From contig JACZXC010000046.1 in the NCBI GenBank assembly GCA_022571825.1, forward strand, positions 1 through 11,581: a stretch of 11,581 nt of DNA, read 5' to 3'. A program made the position numbers and the translations under genes. The DNA comes from Myxococcales bacterium. GTDB taxonomy: Bacteria > Myxococcota_A > UBA9160 > SMWR01. This document shows positions 1 through 5,930 of the stretch, one piece after another. How positions within the stretch are numbered: the first letter of the stretch is position 1; every line of letters starts with the position of its first letter. A model generated the notes under the pieces. The model ran no database searches. It saw nothing but the letters and a program-made list of their open reading frames with translations, and was not told where the DNA came from.

Positions 1-37
1 CATTAATAAGACCGAGGCAAAAGGGATACTACACATA

Positions 38-103
38 ATGCTTTATATGATGAGCACATTCGTTCTCATTTTGATGTTATGGGCAGTTATTTACTTTGAA
101 TAA
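38..103 (+). CDS. possible 21-residue hydrophobic peptide, or the C-terminal tail of a gene entering from the left
   Basis: An ATG at 38 opens 21 codons ending in TAA. From residue 8 on the peptide is almost wholly hydrophobic (TFVLILMLWAVIYFE), enough for one membrane span. The frame is also open upstream to the window edge, so this may be the end of a longer protein. An AAGGGA lies about 12 nt before the ATG, too far for a good ribosome site. The first ~110 bases are visibly richer in A+T than the rest of the window, which suits foreign DNA. From here to 255 I see no gene; there is only a 6-bp inverted repeat (CGGGAC 158-163, GTCCCG 171-176). I do not recognise a family, and chance is a real alternative. 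Confidence 0.15.
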   Translation: MLYMMSTFVLILMLWAVIYFE

Positions 104-255
104 TCCGTTGCACTGGTTTTTGCCCTCATCTTCAGGTCCGAAGGCGGGAATATTGGTCGGGACGACCTGGGTCCCGTGGACATAAAGGATTTAACGACTT
201 GGGTTGTGTTGGTTCCGCAGCCGCCTGGCCTGCGCGAAACGTCGCGGTGGGCAGG

Positions 256-711
256 TCACAATGCGCGGGTCATGAAAACACTATTGGGGTCAGGCGCATA
301 GTTGGCGAAGGGCTCGCAGAACGCAAACCCAAAGCTGATGTAGAGTGCGCGTCCAGGCGCAAATGCCTCCTTGGAACCCGTCTCAAGGCTCAGCCGCGTA
401 TACGAGCGCCGCTCCGCTTCCATAATCATGTGATGAAGTACCTTTGAGGCGATCCCTTTTCTGAGATGGTCCTTGGCGGTTCGCATAGACTTGATTTCAC
501 CGTGCTGACGATCTAGTTCCAACAATGCTCCGCATCCAAGAAGCTCACTTCCTTCCGATGCTGTCCAAAAGGTGACTTCTGGAGAACATAATGCCTCCAT
601 GTCCAGCGCATGGATGCTCTCGGGGGGTGAATCCACTCCCATGTCTTCGAGGTGTTCGCGCAATAGGCTCGCCGCCTGATCTCTTCTTGGATCATCCTCT
701 CGGATTTCCAC
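256..711 (-). CDS. GNAT family N-acetyltransferase
   Basis: A 151-residue single-domain acetyltransferase of the GNAT fold, which moves an acetyl group from acetyl-CoA to an amine; the substrate cannot be told from sequence. Seen directly: the beta-4 strand GEIKSMRT (71-78) leads into the acetyl-CoA pyrophosphate loop H-L-R-K-G-I-A (82-88), the R/Q-x-x-G-x-G/A signature of motif A. The segments RLSLETGS, RALYISFGF and DPNSVFM near the C-terminus are typical of the small PaiA/YsnE-like acetyltransferases. Length is normal for the family, so it appears complete. The start is GTG at 711, preceded by AGGAG with 9 nt spacing. It lies 34 nt downstream of the secreted-protein gene on the same strand and could share its promoter. 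No attC was found beside it, so I do not call it a cassette. The family call is firm; the role is unknown. Confidence 0.88.
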   Translation of the reverse strand: MEIREDDPRRDQAASLLREHLEDMGVDSPPESIHALDMEALCSPEVTFWTASEGSELLGCGALLELDRQHGEIKSMRTAKDHLRKGIASKVLHHMIMEAERRSYTRLSLETGSKEAFAPGRALYISFGFAFCEPFANYAPDPNSVFMTRAL

Positions 712-745
712 TTGGAGCGTCTCCTAGCTGTATCACCGCCTGGCA

Positions 746-1186
746 TTATGTTGGCTGGCCGTCGAAGACGACGTTGAACACGACGGTCGTGGCCGAGAAG
801 CGGAGGCCCGTGAGCGAGAGCTGTGGCGTCGCGGTGAAGGTGATGAGGCCCTTCAGGATGAGCTCGCTGGTGCTGAACCGGGAGGTTCCGGCCGTCGTGC
901 CGAAAACGACGCTGCCTCCTCCGGCAGTGAAGTCCCCGATCCAGGTTCCCGATCCGCCGGAAAACGACACGGAGTAGGTTCCCGGAGTCGAGGTGGCGGC
1001 CGAGTAGTCGACTCCGGCACAGCCCGCGTCGCCGGCGTCGAACACGAAGGTCCCGGTCGAGCTTCCTGCGACGGCGTCGACGTGGCCGCTCACCGTCCCG
1101 GTCTCCCAGACGACCGCGGCAACGGCCGCCTGCGAAGCCAGGAGCACGGATCCCACGACGACGACGCACGAGACCAGGCGCTTCAC
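746..1186 (-). CDS. small secreted beta-rich protein, function unknown
   Basis: A 146-residue protein with a clear Sec signal peptide: basic VKRL start, hydrophobic run CVVVVGSVLLA, and a signal peptidase I site AVA just before AVVWETG. The mature part of about 120 residues is rich in Gly, Ser, Thr and Val with alternating hydrophobic residues, which suggests a beta-sandwich exported to periplasm or outside. Its early pattern (ETGTVSG, then GTFVFDAG, then a Tyr-rich stretch) recalls the N-terminal part of PEP-CTERM-type exported proteins, but there is no PEP motif, membrane anchor or basic tail at the C-terminus, which ends FDGQPT. I chose GTG at 1186: GGAGG lies 4 nt upstream, the signal peptide begins there, and the predicted transcript starts downstream of the other in-frame GTG at 1222. 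The GNAT gene follows 34 nt after the stop. I do not recognise a specific family. Confidence 0.6.
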   Translation of the reverse strand: MKRLVSCVVVVGSVLLASQAAVAAVVWETGTVSGHVDAVAGSSTGTFVFDAGDAGCAGVDYSAATSTPGTYSVSFSGGSGTWIGDFTAGGGSVVFGTTAGTSRFSTSELILKGLITFTATPQLSLTGLRFSATTVVFNVVFDGQPT

Positions 1187-1212
1187 GACCCCTCCGTCCC
1201 GAACTCGACAGC

Positions 1213-1241
1213 ATTGGATCACCCACGCGTTGGCCTGTCAA
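1213..1241 (-). promoter_or_regulatory. sigma70-like promoter for the secreted-protein gene
   Basis: On the minus strand a perfect TTGACA (1241-1236) is followed after 17 nt by TCCAAT (1218-1213), four of six matches to TATAAT. Transcription would begin near 1205-1207, about 20 nt before the GTG at 1186 and just ahead of its GGAGG. This placement excludes the longer open frame beginning at 1222. Seen by eye only. Confidence 0.45.
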
Positions 1242-1462
1242 TCGGATCTACTTCCGCTTGAGCCAAAGGCATCACCAGCGGCGGGCTGCGGCCGCCTGGG
1301 CCGCGGGCCGACACATTCCAGATGCCCGGCCTCCGTGTAGACGTGCGCTCCGGGATCGACCCGAGCCGCACCGGAGTCGCGCGGCAGCGCCGCGGCCCGC
1401 TTGAATCCCCCGCCTCCGGCCTGAAATCTCCCGTGGAGTTGTCATAATCGGGAATTCTCGGA
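1242..1462. other. intergenic stretch with no recognisable gene
   Basis: Between the secreted-protein promoter and the 30-bp repeat I find no convincing coding frame on either strand. Open frames crossing this stretch on the minus strand translate to Arg/Pro-rich peptides without recognisable motifs and behave like GC-driven noise. No terminator, tRNA or attC core site was seen. It most likely separates the minus-strand pair from the plus-strand cassette remnant and may include decayed insertion-sequence DNA, as the adjoining repeat does. Confidence 0.4.
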
Positions 1463-1492
1463 CACAAAGCCCGCTTGGACTTCCTATCCGCG
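1463..1492. repeat. left copy of a 30-bp repeat, probable insertion-sequence scar
   Basis: This 30-mer matches 3121-3150 in the same orientation at 28 of 30 positions. It begins CACAAAGCCCGC and ends CTATCCGCG. On the minus strand both copies read A-D-R-x-S-x-R-A-L-C, and in the right copy this runs on (with a frameshift) into an IS110-like transposase fragment. The repeat ends exactly where the truncated cassette gene begins to show sequence expected of its family, so it marks a joint. Confidence 0.6.
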
Positions 1493-1506
1493 CAGTCGTC
1501 GCCACT

Positions 1507-1956
1507 ATGATCTATGTAGCGGTACAAATCCGTCAGAACAGCAGCCTCATCCGTGCCAACACGGACTCGGTGAACGCGGCGAGCGTGATTGCGTTCAACA
1601 ACTTCTTCACAACCACGGCGTCTCCGGTCGTCCAGGATGCATCGTTCGCGGACATCTTCCATCGCGGACTATCCGAGCCCGACCTGCTGTCTCCTTCGGA
1701 GGCGATTCGATTCCAGTCGCACCTCCAGACGGTGTTCGTTGCCTTCGACACAGGGTTCAAACGAATGCGCAGCGGCGCGATGGATGAAACGCACTGGGAG
1801 CCGTGGTCGCGACAGATTCGAGCGTGGATGGGCAATCCAGCTATACGAGCCTGGTGGCGGAATCAGAAGACGCCGTACAGCGAAGAGTTCAAGGCTCACG
1901 TCCAGCTGATTACATCAGATGACGCGAAGCGCCCAACGCCCAATGAGTCCGTGTAA
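1507..1956 (+). CDS. conserved hypothetical protein, 5'-truncated integron cassette gene
   Basis: 149 residues from the first in-frame ATG. The opening IYVAVQIRQNSSLIRANT matches my recollection of a widespread uncharacterised family in which an N-terminal membrane helix runs straight into x-Y-x-A-V-Q-I-R-Q-N. Later landmarks of that family are also present: LSPSEAIRFQSHLQTVFVAFD, a W-E-x-W in HWEPWSRQIRAW, and a W-W near the end. Reading the same frame upstream gives A-V-V-A-T before the ATG, which looks like the end of the lost helix; this breaks at about 1492, where the 30-bp repeat begins. There is no alternative start between the upstream stop at 1402 and the ATG, and no Shine-Dalgarno before the ATG. 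So the gene has probably lost its start and helix and may not be expressed. Its last codons overlap the attC site, as is common in cassettes. Function unknown. Confidence 0.6.
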   Translation: MIYVAVQIRQNSSLIRANTDSVNAASVIAFNNFFTTTASPVVQDASFADIFHRGLSEPDLLSPSEAIRFQSHLQTVFVAFDTGFKRMRSGAMDETHWEPWSRQIRAWMGNPAIRAWWRNQKTPYSEEFKAHVQLITSDDAKRPTPNESV

Positions 1957-2071
1957 CCTTCCGTGGCACAGCGCGTTCCAATCGATCCGTGATACCGTCT
2001 GGCATTGAACCGGGTGCCTCAGCGACCGTCGGCGGCTTGTGCCGCGGAGCTGGGCGGCCGATCAGTTAGGC
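1931..2071 (+). mobile_element. integron attC recombination site (141 bp)
   Basis: The ends match the two attC core sites: GCCCAAC at 1931-1937 (R'', consensus RYYYAAC) and GTTAGGC at 2065-2071 (R', consensus GTTRRRY). Inside them CGCCCA (1937-1942) pairs with TGGGCG (2051-2056), fitting the L''/L' boxes. A longer imperfect stem follows: TCCGTGGCACA (1960-1970) against TGTGCCGCGGA (2038-2048), with one T-G wobble and an unpaired base next to it. The whole folds as one long imperfect hairpin, the single-stranded substrate of integron integrases. Its 141-bp length is at the top of the usual attC range (about 57-141 bp). It sits between two plus-strand genes, overlapping the end of the first, as in a cassette array. 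Crossover would fall between G2065 and T2066. Confidence 0.8.
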
Positions 2072-2118
2072 GGCACGAGTTGAACAGAGTGGCTCGCTTG
2101 TGAGTTGAAGGAGTCTTC

Positions 2119-2949
2119 ATGCAACACCAGGAAGAAACTCTGACTGGCTTCGACGGCCGCGAACTCTTCTTCCAGTCCTGGAAACCGGAGGGTGCTCCAA
2201 GGGCGGTAATCGCGATCGTGCATGGTGGCTTGGAACATTCGGGCCACTACCGATTCCTCGTGGATTCTCTCGTGGACAAAGGCTTCGCACTCGCCGGGCT
2301 TGATTTGAGAGGGCACGGCAAGTCGAAGGGGAAACGCGGTCATATCATGGATTGGAATGAGATCCGGGAAGACATGGGCTCGTACCTATCCAAAGTGCAG
2401 AAGGAGTTCCCCGGTAGGCATCTCTTTCTGTTCGGTCACAGTCTGGGTGGCACGATTGTCCTCGATTATGCACTCCGTCGTTCGCCATCACTCGCGGGAG
2501 TCATCCTCTCAGGGGCGGGCATTTCAACGGGCAATGCCAGTCGAATCCTAATTGCAATCAACAAGCTCCTCTCGGCCGTCTTCCCGTCGTTCAGCGTGAA
2601 TCTGAACTTCGACTTCTCCATCGTCACCCGAGATCCCAGCGTCGTGAAGGAGTACGAAAGTGATCCTCTGATTCTCTCCTCGTTATCGGCTCGCTTTTGG
2701 GCCGAGTGCCTGAAGACTATCGCCTGGGTACGGGACCACGCCTCCGACTGGAAGCTGCCCCTGCTGGTGCTTCATGGAAGCGAAGATCAGAACATGCCCA
2801 TCGAGGACATCAAGGAGTTCTTTGGCGCTCTGACTTGCGAAGACAAGCAACTCATCACCTACGAAGGTGGCTACCACTGCCCCTACAACGACTTGCAGAA
2901 AGAGCAGGTCTTCTCCGACATCGAGATGTGGATCGCCAAGCGGTCGTAG
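2119..2949 (+). CDS. alpha/beta hydrolase, monoacylglycerol lipase-like (serine hydrolase)
   Basis: A complete 276-residue cytoplasmic serine hydrolase of the monoacylglycerol lipase / lysophospholipase type, expected to cleave fatty acyl esters. Visible landmarks in order: oxyanion-hole HGGLEHSGHY (35-44), DLRGHGKSKGKRGH (62-75, a strong MGL-family signature), nucleophile elbow GHSLG (106-110) with Ser108, the acid in LVLHGSEDQ (Asp223), and the catalytic His253 in YEGGYH. A variable cap covers roughly 135-205. No signal peptide. The start is secure: GAAGGAG at 2107-2113 lies 5 nt before the ATG. The gene starts 48 bp after an attC in the direction usual for a cassette, so I infer it is a cassette gene. 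No attC follows its stop; transposase scraps do. Exact substrate unknown; an esterase or a homoserine-lactone- or xenobiotic-acting enzyme is possible. Confidence 0.9.
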   Translation: MQHQEETLTGFDGRELFFQSWKPEGAPRAVIAIVHGGLEHSGHYRFLVDSLVDKGFALAGLDLRGHGKSKGKRGHIMDWNEIREDMGSYLSKVQKEFPGRHLFLFGHSLGGTIVLDYALRRSPSLAGVILSGAGISTGNASRILIAINKLLSAVFPSFSVNLNFDFSIVTRDPSVVKEYESDPLILSSLSARFWAECLKTIAWVRDHASDWKLPLLVLHGSEDQNMPIEDIKEFFGALTCEDKQLITYEGGYHCPYNDLQKEQVFSDIEMWIAKRS

Positions 2950-2991
2950 GCCTGATGGAGGTCTGCGAGATCTATCACCCGACAACGAGGG

Positions 2992-3007
2992 CCTCTACAA
3001 GTAGAGG
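2992..3007. repeat. 7-bp perfect palindrome downstream of the hydrolase
   Basis: CCTCTAC, AA, GTAGAGG: perfect 7-bp arms with a 2-nt centre. There is no T-run after it on either strand, and the loop is too tight for a good intrinsic terminator. It covers the stop codon of the IS110-like fragment and could be a remnant of an element end or a protein-binding dyad. Confidence 0.35.
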
Positions 3008-3150
3008 AAGCCTTCAACCGTGTGATTCAGAGCCCTGGCGGATTGGTCCCGGGCATCCTCGTCGGCCACGGACGGCAGGTGCACGACCCTCCAAACGTCC
3101 TTCTCGCCGAGCGCTTCGCGCACAAAGCCCGCATGGACTCCCTATCCGCG
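2995..3150 (-). pseudogene. IS110-like transposase fragment, frameshifted
   Basis: Read on the minus strand from 3150, the first part gives ADRESMRALC. After a shift of frame near 3120 comes REALGEKDVWRVVHLPSV followed by ADEDARD, ending at TAG (2997-2995). The pattern G-E-x-x-V-W-x-V-V-x-x-P-S-V-x-D-E-D-x-R is what I recall from the region after the DEDD-domain motif K/T-D-R-x-D in IS110-family transposases. Neither the N-terminal nor the C-terminal part is present, and the frameshift shows decay. It occupies the place where the attC of the hydrolase cassette would be expected. Identification rests on remembered motifs, not a search. Confidence 0.5.
3121..3150. repeat. right copy of the 30-bp repeat
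   Basis: Matches 1463-1492 at 28 of 30 positions, same orientation. Here it is the upstream end of the IS110-like fragment and is joined at 3151 to the IS481-like remnant. The two copies lose similarity at the same base on the high-coordinate side (1492 and 3150). Confidence 0.6.
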
Positions 3151-3152
3151 CT

Positions 3153-3251
3153 CCAGAGCTCCACTTCTACAACCACGAGCGGACCCATCACGGCTATCGC
3201 ACCCGCGGCCGGACGCCCGCTTCGATCGTGATCGGAGCCAACGAAAGATGA
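3153..3251 (+). pseudogene. C-terminal end of an IS481-like (DDE/rve) transposase
   Basis: The last ~30 codons read LHFYNHERTHHGYRTRGRTP, then ASIVIGANER and TGA at 3249-3251. The block F-Y-N-x-E-R-x-H-x-G-Y-R-T-x-G-R-T-P is the characteristic C-terminal end of IS481-type integrase-core transposases. Everything upstream, including the DDE catalytic residues, is absent; in the same frame it is unrelated sequence. It is therefore a non-functional relic abutting the IS110-like relic, which suggests nested insertions followed by deletion. The 52 bp from here to the next gene hold nothing recognisable. Confidence 0.7.
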
Positions 3252-3303
3252 AATCCCATGAAAGACGAGACAAACTGTCAAGACCTATGCGGCATCGGAC
3301 ACA

Positions 3304-4071
3304 CTAGTCGGACGCCCCGGCGCGAAGGGCGAAGATCCCGGCCGGCAACTCGGGGTTGATTTCCAGGTCCCGAAACCAGATCACCGAGTGGGAATCCCCG
3401 TCGACGACGTCGAAGGAGACGCGATGCGGGAAGGGGAAACCATCGACCCGCTCGTAGTCATCGAAGTGGGCCTGCCAGGCCACCCGCCCCTCGGCGTCGC
3501 GGACCTCGAGCCAGCGCAACCGGGCCTCGGAATCGAAGGCGACCCGCTGAAGCACGGCCCCCCCCGGATCGGCGAGGTCGATCCGGATCTCGCCGTCCCG
3601 GGTGAGCTGAGACCCGACCGGCCCGAGGGCCGGGTCGGGCATGGGCAGACCGAGCAACAGCCCCACCGCCTCTTCCGGGGTGAGCGCCAGGGTCGCGACG
3701 GTCCACAGCAGCCGCGGGTGGACCCGTCCCGATTCGAAGCTCCGATCATCGACCCGAAACAGCTGGAACTGCTCGCCATCGGTCACCAGTACGGCGAGCG
3801 ATTGCCCCAAGAATCCCAGAAGCTCCAGACGCAGTCGAGCCGGGCGTTCCAGCACCAGCACCAGCCCTCTGCGAAGCGGGACGATCGCCTCCGCGTCGAC
3901 GGCCAGGCGGGCGACGCCGCGCAGTGTGCGCCGTTCCACGGCCTCCCGGGTCCACCGCGCCAGCAGAGCGGCCGGACGTGGGTCGTCCGCGGGAAGCGGG
4001 ACCCCGGGCACCAACGTGCGACAGGCGGTCGCAAGCGTAAGCAAGGCGACCCCCATCGCCGCGCGCCGCAC
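3304..4071 (-). CDS. outer-membrane lipoprotein, LolA/LolB-like fold (DUF4292-like)
   Basis: 255 residues. A short lipoprotein signal (MRRAAMGVALLTLATAC) puts the lipidated Cys at residue 17; the -3 position is Ala rather than Leu, so the lipobox is slightly atypical. The mature part alternates strands such as LRGVARLAVDAE, RLRLELLGFLGQSLAVLV and GEQFQLFRVDD, followed by a C-terminal half with WLEVRDAEGRV, FDDYERVDGFPFPHRVSFDV and FRDLEINPELPAGIFAL. This layout resembles the half-open beta barrel of LolA/LolB and DUF4292 proteins, which bind lipid or lipoprotein acyl chains at the outer membrane. The start is GTG, 2 nt after the TPR gene stop, with no strong Shine-Dalgarno of its own, so translation is probably coupled. 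It is the last housekeeping gene before the accessory region. A role in lipoprotein insertion is inference. Confidence 0.7.
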   Translation of the reverse strand: MRRAAMGVALLTLATACRTLVPGVPLPADDPRPAALLARWTREAVERRTLRGVARLAVDAEAIVPLRRGLVLVLERPARLRLELLGFLGQSLAVLVTDGEQFQLFRVDDRSFESGRVHPRLLWTVATLALTPEEAVGLLLGLPMPDPALGPVGSQLTRDGEIRIDLADPGGAVLQRVAFDSEARLRWLEVRDAEGRVAWQAHFDDYERVDGFPFPHRVSFDVVDGDSHSVIWFRDLEINPELPAGIFALRAGASD

Positions 4072-4073
4072 CG

Positions 4074-5834
4074 CTACTGCAACTCTCGCCGGAGACCCTC
4101 GACCTTTTCCAGGAGGTTCGGCTGCTCGCCCAGCCGCGGCTCCAATCGAACGGCTTCTTCGAACCGCTCCAGGGCGAGACTCTTTTGGTTTAAGAGCAGG
4201 TAGGTGTCGCCGAGGTGCTCCGAGACGACCGGATCCCCACCGGTCAGCTTCTCGGCGCGCTTCAATTCCTTCAACGCCCGGTCGATATAGCCCTGGGCCT
4301 CGCTGCCTCGACCGCTCTCGACAAGCGGTCGCGCGCGCATGTAGTAGACCCAGCCCAGGCTGTCGGCGATGTAGCCATCGTCGGGGCGCAGTTCGATCGC
4401 GCGCAAAATCATCCCCTCGGCTTCGTCGAGGTTCGTTCCCGACTCCGCCCAGGTATAGCCGACGAAGTTGAGCGCGCCGGCGTTGTCGGGGTTCCGCTCG
4501 AGGGCGCGCTGCATCAGGCTGATCGCCTCGTCGACGCGATCGGCCTCACTGTGGATCACTCCCAGGCTGTAGAGAACCTCGTCATCTTCTGCGGTCCCGT
4601 TCAGCATTCCCTCGAGCTGAAGCACGGCACCGTCGAAGTCTCCGACCTCGGCCAGCAACGAGGCCCGGTACAGCTCGAGAGCCCGAGCGGTCTTCACGGA
4701 GATCACCGCCTCGACCTCTGCCAGCGCCCCCTCGAAGTCGCCCTGCTGCTCGAGGATGGACGCGACCTGGGTCCGAGCCTCCACGTAGTGCTCGTGATCG
4801 ATCGGGATCCGATCGAAGGCCTCGATGGCGCCGGAATCGTCGCTGATACGACGCCGGATGATGCCCAGGAAAAAGGCGAGTTCGTGTCGCTCGGGACTCG
4901 ATTCGAGGACCCGCTCGAAGCGACCTGCTGCCTCGGCGAATTCCCGCCTCTCGTACTTGAGGAATCCGAGGCGCGCGACGCTCCGCAGGTCGCGCGGATA
5001 CAGATCCTCGATCCCCTCGAATACGACGATCGCGGCATCGAGGTCATTCGCAGCCAGGTGGGCTTCGGCCAGCCGGATCAGCGTCACGTGATGATCTGGA
5101 TAGCGCTCGAGCACGTCTCCGTACAATGCGATCTCACCGGAGAAATCGCCCCTCGCACGGAGCATGCGCGCGAGCGCATCGTAGACGTTCAGGTTGCCCG
5201 GGTCCCGCTCCATCACCTCGCGCAGAAGGCGTTCGGCGTCCACTCCGCGGCCCGTGACCTGGTAGGCCCGGGCCAGTGCACGCCGCGCTTTCAGCGACTC
5301 GGGTTTGTGTTGGACCCACCATTCGGCGGCTTCCAGCGCGTCGGGCAAGCGTCGGCTCGCCAGGTACATCCGAAAGAGCATCGAGGCCGCGGTCGCATCG
5401 AGGGGATCACCGGCCGGGTCGCGCAGCATGCGCTCGGCGCCGGCTGGATCGCGGGTCAGACGATAGAGCTGGGCCAGAAACAGCCGCAGGGACCGATCTT
5501 CGGAATCGAGTTCGTGGGCGCGCTCGGCATGGGCCACGGCGTCCTTCAACCGGTGGACCAGCGCCAGGGCTTCGGCGGTCTTCCGGTGGAGGTACGCCGA
5601 CTCGTCGTCTTTCGCCACGGCGCGCTCGTAGGCAGCGGCCGCTTCGGACATGCGCCCCTGCTTCCGGGCGAGTTGCGCCACCAGAACGTCGTACTCGGCC
5701 GGCGCGAACGGCCGGATCTCGCGGTCCGCCGACGCGTCACCCCGCACTCCCCCCAGGCCGGCGCATCCCAGGAGCGCGAGCTCCGCGACGGCCAGCACAG
5801 ACCAGAGGATTCGAATCATCGGGGCAGCGGCCAT
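4074..5834 (-). CDS. large TPR-repeat lipoprotein
   Basis: 586 residues from the ATG at 5834, which I prefer over ATG 5852 because AGGA lies 5 nt before it and the signal peptide (MAAAPMIRILWSVLAVAELALLGC) then has ordinary length. The LLGC lipobox predicts an N-terminal lipid-anchored Cys. Nearly all of the rest is tetratricopeptide repeats, a dozen or more, shown by recurring A-x-x-x-x-x-x-G-x-x-x-x-A and final P residues: for example GRMSEAAAAYERAVAKD, DVLERYPDHH, RVDEAISLMQRALERNPDN and LDEAEGMILRAIELRPDD. The last repeats contain ALNFVGYTWAE and ADSLGWVYYMRA, common in bacterial TPR lipoproteins linked to cell-envelope assembly. Such solenoids are scaffolds for protein contacts; no catalytic domain is present. 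It precedes the LolB-like gene by 2 nt, so the two probably act together at the outer membrane (inference). The 96-nt gap before it holds no gene. Confidence 0.88.
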   Translation of the reverse strand: MAAAPMIRILWSVLAVAELALLGCAGLGGVRGDASADREIRPFAPAEYDVLVAQLARKQGRMSEAAAAYERAVAKDDESAYLHRKTAEALALVHRLKDAVAHAERAHELDSEDRSLRLFLAQLYRLTRDPAGAERMLRDPAGDPLDATAASMLFRMYLASRRLPDALEAAEWWVQHKPESLKARRALARAYQVTGRGVDAERLLREVMERDPGNLNVYDALARMLRARGDFSGEIALYGDVLERYPDHHVTLIRLAEAHLAANDLDAAIVVFEGIEDLYPRDLRSVARLGFLKYERREFAEAAGRFERVLESSPERHELAFFLGIIRRRISDDSGAIEAFDRIPIDHEHYVEARTQVASILEQQGDFEGALAEVEAVISVKTARALELYRASLLAEVGDFDGAVLQLEGMLNGTAEDDEVLYSLGVIHSEADRVDEAISLMQRALERNPDNAGALNFVGYTWAESGTNLDEAEGMILRAIELRPDDGYIADSLGWVYYMRARPLVESGRGSEAQGYIDRALKELKRAEKLTGGDPVVSEHLGDTYLLLNQKSLALERFEEAVRLEPRLGEQPNLLEKVEGLRRELQ

Positions 5835-5930
5835 GTCGATCCTAGAATGCATCGCTCATCGTCCCGCCGTCCACCCCGGCTGAGCACCCCCGGAGGTCGA
5901 TTCGCCTGGGCGACGGAGCGAAAGGGTCCC

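Noticed and set aside
158..176. Inverted repeat CGGGAC / GTCCCG as a terminator
   Set aside because: Only 6 bp, no T-run on either strand, and 80 bp past the GNAT stop. Too weak to call.
186..200. ATTTAAC at 189-195, a possible attC core site beside the GNAT gene
   Set aside because: No partner GTTRRRY with pairing arms was found within about 200 bp, so a lone 7-mer match is expected by chance.
1220..1222. GTG at 1222 as the start of the secreted protein
   Set aside because: It lies upstream of the predicted transcription start, has no Shine-Dalgarno, and adds twelve residues before a signal peptide that is complete from GTG 1186.
513..1662. Arg-rich minus-strand open frames at 513-1241 and 1219-1662
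   Set aside because: The first overlaps the GNAT and secreted-protein genes in another frame; the second crosses intergenic DNA, the repeat and part of the truncated cassette gene. No motif or ribosome site supports either.
3252..3303. TTGACA-like hexamer on the minus strand after the LolB-like gene as a promoter
   Set aside because: No matching -10 box and no gene in that direction for it to serve.
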